From CAVQGF01 sp045807945 (GTDB taxonomy: Bacteria > Acidobacteriota > Terriglobia > Terriglobales > Acidobacteriaceae): 64,000 nucleotides of DNA. This document shows, one piece after another, positions 8,369 through 15,663 of the stretch (position 1 is its first letter; each line of letters starts with the position of its first letter). A program made the position numbers and the translations under genes. The DNA lies in contig JBJMGI010000097.1 of assembly GCA_045807945.1 (NCBI GenBank), positions 62,001 to 126,000 of the forward strand, written 5' to 3'. Below the pieces are notes generated by a model. The model worked only from the letters and a program-made list of their open reading frames with translations. It searched no databases and had not been told where the DNA came from.

Positions 8369-9231
8369 CGTTTGGCTGAGATCTTGGGCTGGTTCTCTTT
8401 GCGCAGCAAGTCGAAGCCCTGCGTGAACGATAGATTGTCTGGGATCTTGTGGAAGTCACTCATCTCAGAGGTCTCCTTGATGCGGAGCTTCTTGAAGATC
8501 AGCACCTTCCCGGTGAAATCAAGATTCCTGTAAGTCACATCCCAGTGGCCATCGGCAACGTCGCTCTCACAGATCTCGAAGTGGCTGCCCTTGTGTAACT
8601 TTCCGAAAATTCCCCAGCCGAAATTCACGTCGTCAATCAAAGTTCCATCGAGCCGCTTCATGCGATTGGCTTTTGTGTCGAGGTACATGGAACCAGCCAT
8701 GCCGGTCAGCACTTGCGTCTCACGGTCCGGCGGATTGTAGTTCGGGTTTGGGTGGAACTTGAGCTTCACCACCTCAGGTGGATCGCCCGAATCGCGTTGA
8801 TCGAATTCATAGACGAAGGCGTCGGGTAATGCACGCACCAGGGTCGTTGCCCGTCTCTCGTCATCTTTTTGATTTTTCAATCTGCGCCGCTGCTCGTTTG
8901 GGTCGTTGAGCAGCTTCTGCATTTTGTCATCCTCGATGCGGCGTTGGTCAGCAGAGAGGGGCTGATCGTTCATCTTCAGCAGATAAGAAACTTCTCCATC
9001 CTGGGTCTCAGCGACTTGCTTCACGCTCGATCCTTGCGGCGTCTGCTTGTGCTCCAGATACATGTAATGTGAGTTCGATTCTGACGCCTTCAGTTCGTTC
9101 TGCACGGCCCGCTGCACCAGTTCGTGAGCGGAAGCGGAAATTGCAGTGTCCTGCGCACGCGCGGTCGAACCCAACGCGATGATCAGCGCACAGATTGCGG
9201 CTGCAGCTGCATGGAATCGGCGTTCACGCAT
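8365..9231 (-). CDS. Secreted protein of unknown function (outer-membrane lipoprotein-sorting-like)
   Basis: It has an N-terminal signal peptide (RRFHAAAAAICALIIALG, cleavage after STARA-QD). Then comes a helical region that is Lys/Arg/Glu-rich (residues ~85-125), and a beta-rich second half with repeated strands such as GSMYLDTKANRMKRLDG and FGWGIFGKLHKGSHFEI. The latter recalls the half-barrel of LolA/LolB-like proteins, but I see no defining motif. It is probably periplasmic. I place the start at ATG 9231: a TTG lies 21 nt upstream, but a TCTAAT box exactly 6 nt before ATG 9231 suggests a leaderless transcript that could not include the TTG. Confidence 0.72.
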   Translation of the reverse strand: MRERRFHAAAAAICALIIALGSTARAQDTAISASAHELVQRAVQNELKASESNSHYMYLEHKQTPQGSSVKQVAETQDGEVSYLLKMNDQPLSADQRRIEDDKMQKLLNDPNEQRRRLKNQKDDERRATTLVRALPDAFVYEFDQRDSGDPPEVVKLKFHPNPNYNPPDRETQVLTGMAGSMYLDTKANRMKRLDGTLIDDVNFGWGIFGKLHKGSHFEICESDVADGHWDVTYRNLDFTGKVLIFKKLRIKETSEMSDFHKIPDNLSFTQGFDLLRKENQPKISAKR

Positions 9232-9237
9232 CTTCTG

Positions 9238-9243
9238 ATTAGA
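9238..9243 (-). promoter_or_regulatory. -10 box (TCTAAT) 6 nt before the start at 9231
   Basis: On the minus strand TCTAAT is followed by CAGAAG and then ATG. A -10 that close to the start implies transcription beginning at or next to the A of ATG. No Shine-Dalgarno is present. Confidence 0.5.
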
Positions 9244-9290
9244 AGTGAACAACTCTGCTTCCGTTGCTTTTACTCAAAGGGGTCGCAAAA

Positions 9291-9318
9291 GCAAAAGACC
9301 GGCAGGTTCGCCGGTCTT
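9291..9318 (-). terminator. Rho-independent terminator-like hairpin, leftward
   Basis: AAGACCGGC (9295-9303) pairs perfectly with GCCGGTCTT (9310-9318) around a 6-nt loop. On the minus strand the stem runs straight into TTTTGCTTTTG. It lies downstream of the candidate RNA at 9329-9449 and upstream of the next leftward gene, as expected for a terminator of a separate short transcript. Confidence 0.6.
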
Positions 9319-9328
9319 GCTTTGAAAA

Positions 9329-9449
9329 AGTGTCGGCCCTGCTGGAAAGGCAGTCCCATTGGTTTAAAGTCGCGTTGCCTGGCAAAACCGCTGTTCCCCT
9401 GGTTTTCGATCTCGCTAGGCGGCGTGACTTACTCCGAAGGGCCGACACT
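9329..9449 (-). ncRNA. Candidate structured small RNA of unknown class
   Basis: AGTGTCGGCCCT (9329-9340) and AGGGCCGACACT (9438-9449) form a perfect 12-bp closing stem around 97 nt. Inside, on the minus strand, AAGTC pairs with GACTT, GCCT with AGGC, and AAAACC with GGTTTT around an AGGGGAACAGC loop, giving a rod with internal bulges. On the minus strand the closing stem is followed by five T and then by a separate terminator hairpin. A possible promoter lies to the right: TTGGCG, 17 nt, CACTAT, or TTGGAC, 17 nt, TAGAGT. The rod shape recalls 6S RNA but 121 nt is short for it, and I do not see 6S or SRP signature sequences. Strand is inferred from the terminator. Confidence 0.45.
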
Positions 9450-9670
9450 CTATTGGATAGCAATAGTGTGTCCAAAGTTACCTCGCGCCAACGGCTGACG
9501 CCACGATTTATCATTTGTCTTTTCAAGGACTTACTAAAGACACTCAAATAAGTATCACCGGGCTGATTCGGCTACTCTCTTGCCTGTGTACTCATCAGTT
9601 ACCCTGGAGTTCCACAGAGTGGCAAGCGGATTCTGCTGCGTCTAAGGCCTTCCATTGCAGGCGATTGTGA

Positions 9671-9699
9671 TTGCTGCTCCGCAAAACCGGATGTATGAT
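9671..9699 (+). promoter_or_regulatory. Sigma-70-type promoter of the bactofilin gene
   Basis: TTGCTG (9671-9676), a 17-nt spacer and TATGAT (9694-9699), with a TG just before the -10 (extended -10). Predicted start near 9706 gives a leader of about 70 nt with AGGAGA 8 nt ahead of the ATG at 9774. Confidence 0.6.
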
Positions 9700-9773
9700 G
9701 CGCGTGCCGCTTCCTCCAGCCAACACTTAGGCCCGCAAGTAATTGCGCGCGTTCGACCAAGGAGAGTCTCTGT

Positions 9774-10325
9774 ATGTGGAAGTCCACGCCCGGAACCGAA
9801 AGCAAGCCAATCTCGACCCCGACTACCACGCCCAGCATGGGCAGCACGCCACCGCCGCGACCCAGCATCGACCCCGTTCGCTCAAAGGAGTTCGCCAGCG
9901 AGATGGCGCATATCGGGAAGTCGGTTTTGATCCGCGGTGAGCTTTCCGGAAGCGAAGATCTCTATCTCGACGGCGAGGTCGAAGGGAACATCTCTCTGCT
10001 AGAGCACAATCTCACCATTGGTCCCAACGGACGCATTCGTGCGAACGTTACCGCTAAAGACGTCGTCGTGCACGGCAAGGTTGATGGCAATATCCAAGGT
10101 TACGAGCGCGTCGAGCTGAAAAAATCTGCTGTCCTCACCGGCGACGTTTCTACCCAGCGCATCGTGATCGAAGACGGAGCCTTCTTCAAAGGCGCGATTG
10201 ACATCCGCAAAGAGGGAAGGTCCGAATCTAAGCGCGAAATGGCAGCGGCAGCAGCAGCCGGCCACTCCGGGGGCATGAGCGCGCAACGTTCTCTGGTCGA
10301 GACGAAATTCGAGCCCAAGGGATAA
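9774..10325 (+). CDS. Bactofilin (polymer-forming cytoskeletal protein)
   Basis: Bactofilins assemble without nucleotide into filaments that organise cell-wall synthesis and shape. The ~110-residue bactofilin beta-helix core begins at IGKSVLIRGELSGSEDLYLD (residues ~47-66) and shows the repeating G-x-[LIV] ladder: DGEVEGNI, NGRIRANV, HGKVDGNI, KSAVLTGDV, DGAFFKGAI. The N terminus (1-45) is Pro/Thr/Ser-rich and the C terminus (145-183) is Ala-rich and disordered, as usual for the family. AGGAGA precedes the ATG. The shape cluster mreB-rodA lies 13 kb downstream. Confidence 0.93.
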   Translation: MWKSTPGTESKPISTPTTTPSMGSTPPPRPSIDPVRSKEFASEMAHIGKSVLIRGELSGSEDLYLDGEVEGNISLLEHNLTIGPNGRIRANVTAKDVVVHGKVDGNIQGYERVELKKSAVLTGDVSTQRIVIEDGAFFKGAIDIRKEGRSESKREMAAAAAAGHSGGMSAQRSLVETKFEPKG

Positions 10326-10355
10326 GGCGCTGAATTTTCTTGTACAGTAGGGAAC

Positions 10356-11012
10356 GTGGCTCCCGATCTACTAAAATTTTTTCGCGGCTCCGCGGCATCG
10401 CCGCAAGCGGCGTCTGCGGCCAAGGGTGCAGCGCGTACTCAACGCTCGAGCAGCGGCCTGAAGGAATTCAGCAAGAGCATCGGCCCGGAGAGTCCGAAGG
10501 TCATCCTCGATCTCGGTCCTACTTCACCTACCAACCTGATGCGGCTCACGGGAATGGGCCACAAGGTCTACAACGAGGACCTTCTCATGGGTTCGCTCGA
10601 TTCGCGTTATCAGGTGAAGGGTGCCGACGGGCGCCTGGAACTCTCGCCGACAGAGTTCTTCAAGGACTCGCTCGTTTTCGAAGAGGGAGCCCTCGACGCG
10701 GTTCTGGCGTGGGACGTTCCCGACTATCTTCCCGAGTCTCTAGTAAAGCCGATGGTGGATCGGCTCCATCGTGCCCTGAAGCCCGGAGGCGTCCTACTCG
10801 GCTTCTTCCACACGCGTGAGGCCGGACCAGAGGCGCCTTACCATCGCTATCACATCACCGGAGCGGAGACTTTGGATGTCCAAGTGGTCGAGCGATTCAA
10901 GCTGGCGCGGGTCTTCAACAACCGCCATATCGAAAATCTCTTCCACGACTTTAAGTCTGTGAAGTTCTTCCTTGCCCGCGACCACTTCCGCGAAGTCCTT
11001 GTGGTTCGCTAA
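10356..11012 (+). CDS. SAM-dependent methyltransferase-like protein
   Basis: This 218-residue protein has a class I methyltransferase fold pattern: KVILDLGPTSPTNLMRL as a modified motif I (LDLGPTS in place of the usual LDxGxGxG), then EEGALDAVLAWDVPDYL as motif II/IV and MVDRLHRALKPGGVLLGFF as the post-II region. The glycine-rich SAM loop is degenerate, so activity is uncertain. The first ~30 residues are Ala/Ser-rich. Start is GTG at 10356, 30 nt after the bactofilin stop, and the two may be cotranscribed. Substrate unknown. Confidence 0.75.
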   Translation: MAPDLLKFFRGSAASPQAASAAKGAARTQRSSSGLKEFSKSIGPESPKVILDLGPTSPTNLMRLTGMGHKVYNEDLLMGSLDSRYQVKGADGRLELSPTEFFKDSLVFEEGALDAVLAWDVPDYLPESLVKPMVDRLHRALKPGGVLLGFFHTREAGPEAPYHRYHITGAETLDVQVVERFKLARVFNNRHIENLFHDFKSVKFFLARDHFREVLVVR

Positions 11013-11039
11013 TCGCTGGTGGGACACTAAGGTTTTGCT

Positions 11040-11045
11040 TATAAT
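11040..11045 (+). promoter_or_regulatory. -10 box TATAAT ahead of the ABC transporter operon
   Basis: A perfect TATAAT preceded by TTTTGCT, with no good -35 at 17 nt. Predicted start near 11052, 20 nt ahead of the ATG at 11072. Confidence 0.5.
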
Positions 11046-11071
11046 CTGGCCGAAACCACCCGAACCCAACT

Positions 11072-12022
11072 ATGTTGGCTTTAGAGATTGAGAATCTTTC
11101 GAAGACCTACAGCGTTGGCTTCTGGAAGAAGCGTCCCCGCTGTGTACTGAAGCCGCTGAACCTTTCTGTCCAGGAAGGTGAGGTCTTCGGCTACCTCGGC
11201 CCCAACGGCGCCGGCAAGACGACCACACTGAAAATCCTCATGGGTCTGGTCTACCCGACCACAGGTACCGCTCGCATCCTCGGACATTCGATCGATCGCC
11301 CCGAAGCCAAGCTCAATGTCGGCTTCTCGCCCGAGCAGCCATATTTTTATGACCACCTGACCGCCCTGGAGCTGCTGGAATACTACGGGCAGCTTTCCGG
11401 GATTGCCGCGTGCGATCGGTCGCGTCGTGCTGTGGCCACGCTAGAACGTGTGGGCCTGAAGGACGTAGATCGCCTGCAGCTCCGGAAATTTTCCAAGGGA
11501 ATGCTGCAACGCGTGTCGCTTGCCCAGGCGATTCTGCACGATCCCAAATTTTTGTTCCTCGATGAGCCGATGTCCGGACTCGACCCGGTAGGCCGTCGCG
11601 AAGTGCGCGACTTGATGCAGGAGTTGAAGGACGAAGGTAAAACGATCTTCTTCTCCACTCACATCCTCTCCGATGCTGAGGTCCTATGCGACCGTGTAGC
11701 GGTCTTAAACAAAGGAGAGCTGCGCGGTGTCGGTGTAGTTCGCGAACTGCTGCATCAATCGGAAAAGAACGTGGAGATACTGTGGCACGGCAATGTCGCG
11801 GGGCCGGAGCTTGAACGCTTGGGCGCGAAGATCCGCAGCTCCGGCGAGATGACTCAGGCGGTACTGCCGCATGAAAAACTCGATGCAGCGCTCGATCTGC
11901 TCCGCAAGAACAATGCGCGTATCGAATCGGTGAATCCTGTCCGCAGCAGCCTGGAAGATTTTTTCCTTCAGAACGTGGACGCAGACCCCCGGCCCACGGA
12001 GATGGAGGCTGCGCGTCCATGA
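11072..12022 (+). CDS. ABC transporter ATP-binding protein
   Basis: ATPase subunit of an ABC-2 type transporter. Walker A is GPNGAGKT (residues 43-50), the signature is FSKGMLQR (a variant of LSGGQ common in drug/Gldg-type exporters), and Walker B is FLFLDEPMSGLDP. The H-loop is STHILSDAE. Residues beyond ~225 form a C-terminal domain that pairs with the permease. The last 4 nt overlap the permease start, so they are translated together. The substrate is not evident. The 316-residue length is typical. Confidence 0.93.
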   Translation: MLALEIENLSKTYSVGFWKKRPRCVLKPLNLSVQEGEVFGYLGPNGAGKTTTLKILMGLVYPTTGTARILGHSIDRPEAKLNVGFSPEQPYFYDHLTALELLEYYGQLSGIAACDRSRRAVATLERVGLKDVDRLQLRKFSKGMLQRVSLAQAILHDPKFLFLDEPMSGLDPVGRREVRDLMQELKDEGKTIFFSTHILSDAEVLCDRVAVLNKGELRGVGVVRELLHQSEKNVEILWHGNVAGPELERLGAKIRSSGEMTQAVLPHEKLDAALDLLRKNNARIESVNPVRSSLEDFFLQNVDADPRPTEMEAARP

Positions 12023-12792
12023 GCCGCATTCTCCCCATCGCATTCAATACTTATCGCGAGGCCGTGCGCGACCGCGTTCTCTATAACCTGATCGTCTTCG
12101 CGTTGTTGATCGTCGGCTCGGCCTTGTTGTTCGGGCAGATCTCGATATCGATCGAGCGCATCGTCCTCATCAACATGGGGCTCACTTCAATTTCGATCTT
12201 CGGCATCGTGATCTCGATCTTCATTGGCATTGGGCTGGTGTGGAAAGAGATCGAGCGGCGCACGCTGTACACCGTGCTCGCGCATCCGGTGCGGCGATGG
12301 GAATTTATTTTCGGCAAGTATCTCGGGTTGGTTGGGACTCTCACGTTCAACGCGGTACTGATGGCGATAGGGTTTTTCGCGGCGCTGGTCTATCTTTCGC
12401 ACGCGTTCAGCAGGCCAGACCTCTACATCCTGGTCGCGCTCTACTTCATCCTTTTGCAGTTCCTGATCATGACCGCGGTCGCGCTGCTGTACTCTACTTA
12501 TTCTTCGCCGCTGCTCTCTTCTATTTTTGCGTTCTCGACGTTTGTGATCGGAACATTTTCCGAGGACCTGCACAACTTCGCGGCTGGCGCGCACGGACTC
12601 GCAAAGTGGATGATGACCGGTGTGGCGTACATAATCCCGAATTTTTCTTCGTTGAACGTGATCTCGCAGGTCGCGCACGGCACTCCAGTGGCAGGCGCGC
12701 TCGTGTTGCATAACTCTGTGTATGCGATCACGTACAGTCTGGTCCTGCTGCTTTGCGCGGCGGCTGTATTCGAGAACCGGAATTTCAAATGA
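12019..12792 (+). CDS. ABC-2 type transporter permease
   Basis: Six hydrophobic segments can be read, beginning LIVFALLIVGSALLFG (residues ~25-40), with a long middle pair (FGIVISIFIGIGLVW, and LVGTLTFNAVLMAIGFFAAL) and a last helix VYAITYSLVLLLCAAAVFE. IERRTLYTVLAHPVRRWEFI, between helices 2 and 3, is a typical coupling element of ABC-2 permeases. It overlaps the ATPase gene by 4 nt and the following gene by 4 nt, so three genes form a tight operon. Inner-membrane. Confidence 0.9.
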   Translation: MSRILPIAFNTYREAVRDRVLYNLIVFALLIVGSALLFGQISISIERIVLINMGLTSISIFGIVISIFIGIGLVWKEIERRTLYTVLAHPVRRWEFIFGKYLGLVGTLTFNAVLMAIGFFAALVYLSHAFSRPDLYILVALYFILLQFLIMTAVALLYSTYSSPLLSSIFAFSTFVIGTFSEDLHNFAAGAHGLAKWMMTGVAYIIPNFSSLNVISQVAHGTPVAGALVLHNSVYAITYSLVLLLCAAAVFENRNFK

Positions 12793-13706
12793 CGCCCCGC
12801 ACCAGAACGACAGCGATCCTTCTGGTTTCCGCATCGCTTATCGCGATCGCGTCATTCTCATCTTTGCTGCGAGTGACCCAGCTGCGGGCAGGCGCAACCC
12901 TGACCGAGGTGCTGTTCATCCCGTCTCCAAAAGCAGTGAAGCGGATGAGCCTGGGGTACACAGGCCTGCTCGCCGATATTTATTGGACACGCGCCGTTCA
13001 ATACTTCGGAGCTCACCACGTCGCCAAGGCGGCAGAATACGATCTGCTCGGGCCGCTGCTCGACATCACCGTGACCCTCGATCCGAAGTTGGAGCCGGCG
13101 TACAAATTCGGCGCTGTATTCCTTGCCCAAAAGCCGCCCGCGGGAGCCGGTCGGCCTGATCTCGCAGTGAACCTCGTGCAGCGAGGTATCAAGGAATTTC
13201 CAGACGATTGGCACCTGTACTTTCATCTTGGTTTTATCGAGTACATGGAGCGCCACGATTACATCGCTGCTGCCGAAGCATTCGAGCGCGGCGCGAAGGT
13301 GCCGGGGGCTCATCCGTGGTTGCCGGTGCTCGCGGCCAACATGCGGCAGCACGGAGGAGACCGCGCCACGGCACGCTTCCTTTGGCAGAACATTTACGAA
13401 ACCAATCCTGACCAGCTGATCCGGAACAATGCACTCGAGCACCTTGCAGCGCTCCGCTACGACGAGCAGATGGAGCGCGTCATCGATCGGGTGCAGACCG
13501 CGACCAAACAGTTAGGGCACACTCCCGCGAGCTGGGGAGAGATGATCTCGGCCGGGTTCCTGCGGGGTGTCCCGCTGGATGCGAAAGGACGGCCCCTGCT
13601 GCTCATGCCAGATGGTCGTGTGCAGTACTCTCATCCCGACGATTTCCCCTTCGTACAGCTCGGACTCCCCAAGAATCGCCGCACGGACATCGTTCGCGTG
13701 CAATGA
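12789..13706 (+). CDS. Membrane-anchored TPR-like repeat protein
   Basis: One N-terminal membrane segment (TTAILLVSASLIAIASFSSLL, residues ~7-27; split here for reading) is followed by a soluble helical domain. Helix pairs such as DWHLYFHLGFIEYMERHDYI and AAAEAFERGAKVPGAHPWLP resemble tetratricopeptide repeats. YTGLLADIYWTRAVQYFGAH is a further conserved-looking stretch. Start at 12789 is chosen because it overlaps the permease stop (ATGA). Its place in the ABC operon suggests an accessory role in the same transport process; the exact function is unknown. Confidence 0.75.
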   Translation: MTPRTRTTAILLVSASLIAIASFSSLLRVTQLRAGATLTEVLFIPSPKAVKRMSLGYTGLLADIYWTRAVQYFGAHHVAKAAEYDLLGPLLDITVTLDPKLEPAYKFGAVFLAQKPPAGAGRPDLAVNLVQRGIKEFPDDWHLYFHLGFIEYMERHDYIAAAEAFERGAKVPGAHPWLPVLAANMRQHGGDRATARFLWQNIYETNPDQLIRNNALEHLAALRYDEQMERVIDRVQTATKQLGHTPASWGEMISAGFLRGVPLDAKGRPLLLMPDGRVQYSHPDDFPFVQLGLPKNRRTDIVRVQ

Positions 13707-13723
13707 TGAGCAGCTAAGCTGCA

Positions 13724-13729
13724 TCTAAT
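13724..13729 (+). promoter_or_regulatory. -10 box TCTAAT 5 nt before the lolA start
   Basis: TCTAAT is followed by CCTTT and then ATG 13735. It implies a leaderless or nearly leaderless lolA mRNA. The 13-mer GCATCTAATCCTT that holds it recurs at 36428-36440. Confidence 0.45.
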
Positions 13730-13734
13730 CCTTT

Positions 13735-14391
13735 ATGCGGAAAACTCTTGCTGCGTTTGCGCTGACGTTTTGCCTTTCTGGCCTCGCAGTCGCCCAGCAG
13801 GCGGTCTCGGTAGACCGCGTAGCCGAAGATCTCGACCGCCACTACAACGAACTCCGCTCGTTGCGCGCGACATTCAGTGAGACTTATCGCGGGGCCGGGA
13901 TCACCCGCACTGAATCCGGCACGTTGTGGTTGAGCCGTCCCGGGAAAATGCGTTGGGAATACACAGAACCACGTGAGAAGCTTTTCGTCAGCGATGGGAA
14001 GACCGCCTATTTCTATGTGCCCGGAGAGCGCCAGGCGCGCAAGGCTCCGCTGGATAAGCTCGACGACCTGCGCTCGCCGTTGCGCTACCTGCTTGGCAAG
14101 ACAAAGCTGAAGAAGGAATTCGAAAACCTCACCGCGCGCGCAGGAGACCAACCCGGTACCGTCGTTGTCCGCGGAGTTCCAAAGAACATGGGTGACCGGG
14201 TGGCGGAAGTTTCCCTAGATGTGAACTCCGCAGGCGAGATCCAGAGGATCGAGATCAACGAAGTTGACGGTTCCCAGACGGAGTTCGTGTTCTCTTCCCA
14301 AGAGGAGAATGTCCACGTCGAGCAGGCGCGATTTCGCTTCCAGCCGCCCCCCGGGGTTAAGCTGATCGAAGGCACGGCTGTAGCTCCTTAA
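13735..14391 (+). CDS. lolA: Outer-membrane lipoprotein carrier protein LolA
   Basis: Periplasmic chaperone that carries lipoproteins from the LolCDE complex to the outer membrane. It has a signal peptide (LAAFALTFCLSGLAVAQQ) and the mature start VDRVAEDLDRHYNELRSLRA followed by FSETYRG. The core LolA pattern comes next: SGTLWLSRPGKMRWEYTEP, then EKLFVSDGKTAYFYVP. The C-terminal strand region contains DGSQTEFVFSSQEENV and ends in the barrel-closing RFRFQPPPGVKLIEG. The length of 218 is normal. It precedes the pilC/pilB cluster, which may supply lipoproteins requiring it, but its own -10 box suggests a separate transcript. Confidence 0.93.
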   Translation: MRKTLAAFALTFCLSGLAVAQQAVSVDRVAEDLDRHYNELRSLRATFSETYRGAGITRTESGTLWLSRPGKMRWEYTEPREKLFVSDGKTAYFYVPGERQARKAPLDKLDDLRSPLRYLLGKTKLKKEFENLTARAGDQPGTVVVRGVPKNMGDRVAEVSLDVNSAGEIQRIEINEVDGSQTEFVFSSQEENVHVEQARFRFQPPPGVKLIEGTAVAP

Positions 14392-14417
14392 ATGCCTAAG
14401 AACCAAGTACTTTCGGA

Positions 14418-14426
14418 TGTTAGACT
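14418..14426 (+). promoter_or_regulatory. Extended -10 (TGTTAGACT) ahead of pilC
   Basis: TG, one base, TAGACT (14421-14426), ending 12 nt before ATG 14439. Predicted leader is only about 6 nt. No Shine-Dalgarno is seen. It would drive the whole 14.4-20.8 kb cluster. Confidence 0.45.
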
Positions 14427-14438
14427 CTAATAAACCGT

Positions 14439-15656
14439 ATGGCGGAATTCCTCGTAAAATTGGCCGATGAACGCGGCCGGGTACTGGAGCAGACCGAGAG
14501 CGCCAGCTCTGAACATGACCTGCGGGAGCGCTTCAGCAAGCAGGGCTTTTACGTCTATTCCGTTCGCAGCAAAGGACTTTTTAGCGATGGAATCATCGGG
14601 GCTCCGCGCCGTAAGAAGGTTAAGCAGGGCGACTTTGTCATCTTCAACCAGCAGTTTTTCACCCTGATCCACGCCGGCTTGCCGATTCCGACCGCGCTCG
14701 AACTCCTGGCGAAGCGCCAGCGCAACCCGTTCTTTCGCGGCGTGCTGGAGAACGTTCGCGAGCGCGTCAAATCGGGCGAGGTTCTTTCAGCAGCCTTCGC
14801 CGCCCAGGGCATTTTCCCGCAGCTGTACAACACCACGCTGTTAGCCGGAGAAAAGAGCGGCAACCTCGAGGAAGTGCTCACTCGCTTCATCTCGTTTCAG
14901 CGGATCTCGATGGCGGTGCGCAAGAAGTTGCTGGTGTCGCTGATTTACCCCGCGCTGCTGATCGGCTTGGTCACGGTGATGATCACCTATTTGATCGCAT
15001 TCGTCGTTCCAAAATTTGCCGATCTCTACCGTGACCTTCAGGCGCCGTTGCCGTCCAGTACTTTGTACTTGATCGCGTTTGGACAAACCGTGCATCACTA
15101 CTTCTTCCTGATCATCCTCGGGCTCGCGGTTCTTGCTCTGATCGCGTGGAAGTGGAAGAACAGCCAAAGCGGCGCTGAGAAGATCGACCACTTCCGGCTT
15201 AACCTGCCGCTGCTGGGGGGCATCTGGCTCAAATATCAGATCGCGATGTTCTCGCGCATGATGGGCACTTTGCTGGCCGGGGGCTTGCCCCTGGTGCCTG
15301 CGCTCGAAACTGCTGGAGCTTCCATCCAGAGCCGTTCGGTTGCACGCGCTTCATTGGCCGCCGCCGAGCGTGTTCGTGAAGGCATGTCACTTTCCACCAG
15401 CCTGGAAGAGACAAAAATGTTTCCTGAACTCGCGCTGGAGATGCTCGAGGTGGGCGAATCCACCGGCTCAATGCGCGAGATGTTGAACTCGATAGCGGAG
15501 TTTTACGAAGAAGACGTAGAGAACGCGACCGCCGCGGCCATGTCGCTGATCGAGCCGGCGTTGCTGATATTTGTCGCAATTTTTATAGGATTTGTGCTCA
15601 TATCGTTGTACATGCCGATCTTCAGCATCGGTTCCGCGATGGGCACCCAGCATTAA
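14439..15656 (+). CDS. pilC: Type II secretion / type IV pilus platform protein PilC (GspF family)
   Basis: Inner-membrane platform protein of type IV pili and type II secretion that couples the cytosolic ATPase to pilin movement. Two T2SSF domains are visible: the first from FVIFNQQFFTLIHAGLPIPT (residues ~68-87), the second from FSRMMGTLLAGGLPLVPALE (~272-291). Three strongly hydrophobic segments are present: LLVSLIYPALLIGLVTVMIT, HHYFFLIILGLAVLALIAW, and LIEPALLIFVAIFIGFVLIS. The 405-residue length fits PilC/GspF. The N-terminal ~60 residues form the usual small soluble domain. It is followed by the ATPase gene, an inverted order compared with many pil clusters. Confidence 0.92.
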   Translation: MAEFLVKLADERGRVLEQTESASSEHDLRERFSKQGFYVYSVRSKGLFSDGIIGAPRRKKVKQGDFVIFNQQFFTLIHAGLPIPTALELLAKRQRNPFFRGVLENVRERVKSGEVLSAAFAAQGIFPQLYNTTLLAGEKSGNLEEVLTRFISFQRISMAVRKKLLVSLIYPALLIGLVTVMITYLIAFVVPKFADLYRDLQAPLPSSTLYLIAFGQTVHHYFFLIILGLAVLALIAWKWKNSQSGAEKIDHFRLNLPLLGGIWLKYQIAMFSRMMGTLLAGGLPLVPALETAGASIQSRSVARASLAAAERVREGMSLSTSLEETKMFPELALEMLEVGESTGSMREMLNSIAEFYEEDVENATAAAMSLIEPALLIFVAIFIGFVLISLYMPIFSIGSAMGTQH

Positions 15657-15663
15657 AGGAAAA

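Larger units (their letters stand above)
9232..9773. other. Gene-free region of 542 bp with a candidate RNA gene and the bactofilin promoter
   Basis: Reading frames here are short, arginine/serine-rich and look like noise. The region holds, left to right: the -10 box of the leftward gene, a terminator-shaped hairpin (9291-9318), a 121-nt segment closed by a 12-bp perfect stem (9329-9449), a small hairpin CTATTG/CAATAG (9450-9466), and a promoter for the bactofilin (9671-9699). Bases about 9500-9670 show nothing I can name. Confidence 0.7.

Noticed and set aside
9329..9449. SRP (4.5S) RNA.
   Set aside because: The conserved GGAAGCAGC-type apical loop is absent on both strands.
9239..9547. Short overlapping ORFs on both strands between 9.2 and 9.55 kb.
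   Set aside because: They overlap the structured RNA candidate, lack start-site signals and have a noise-like composition.
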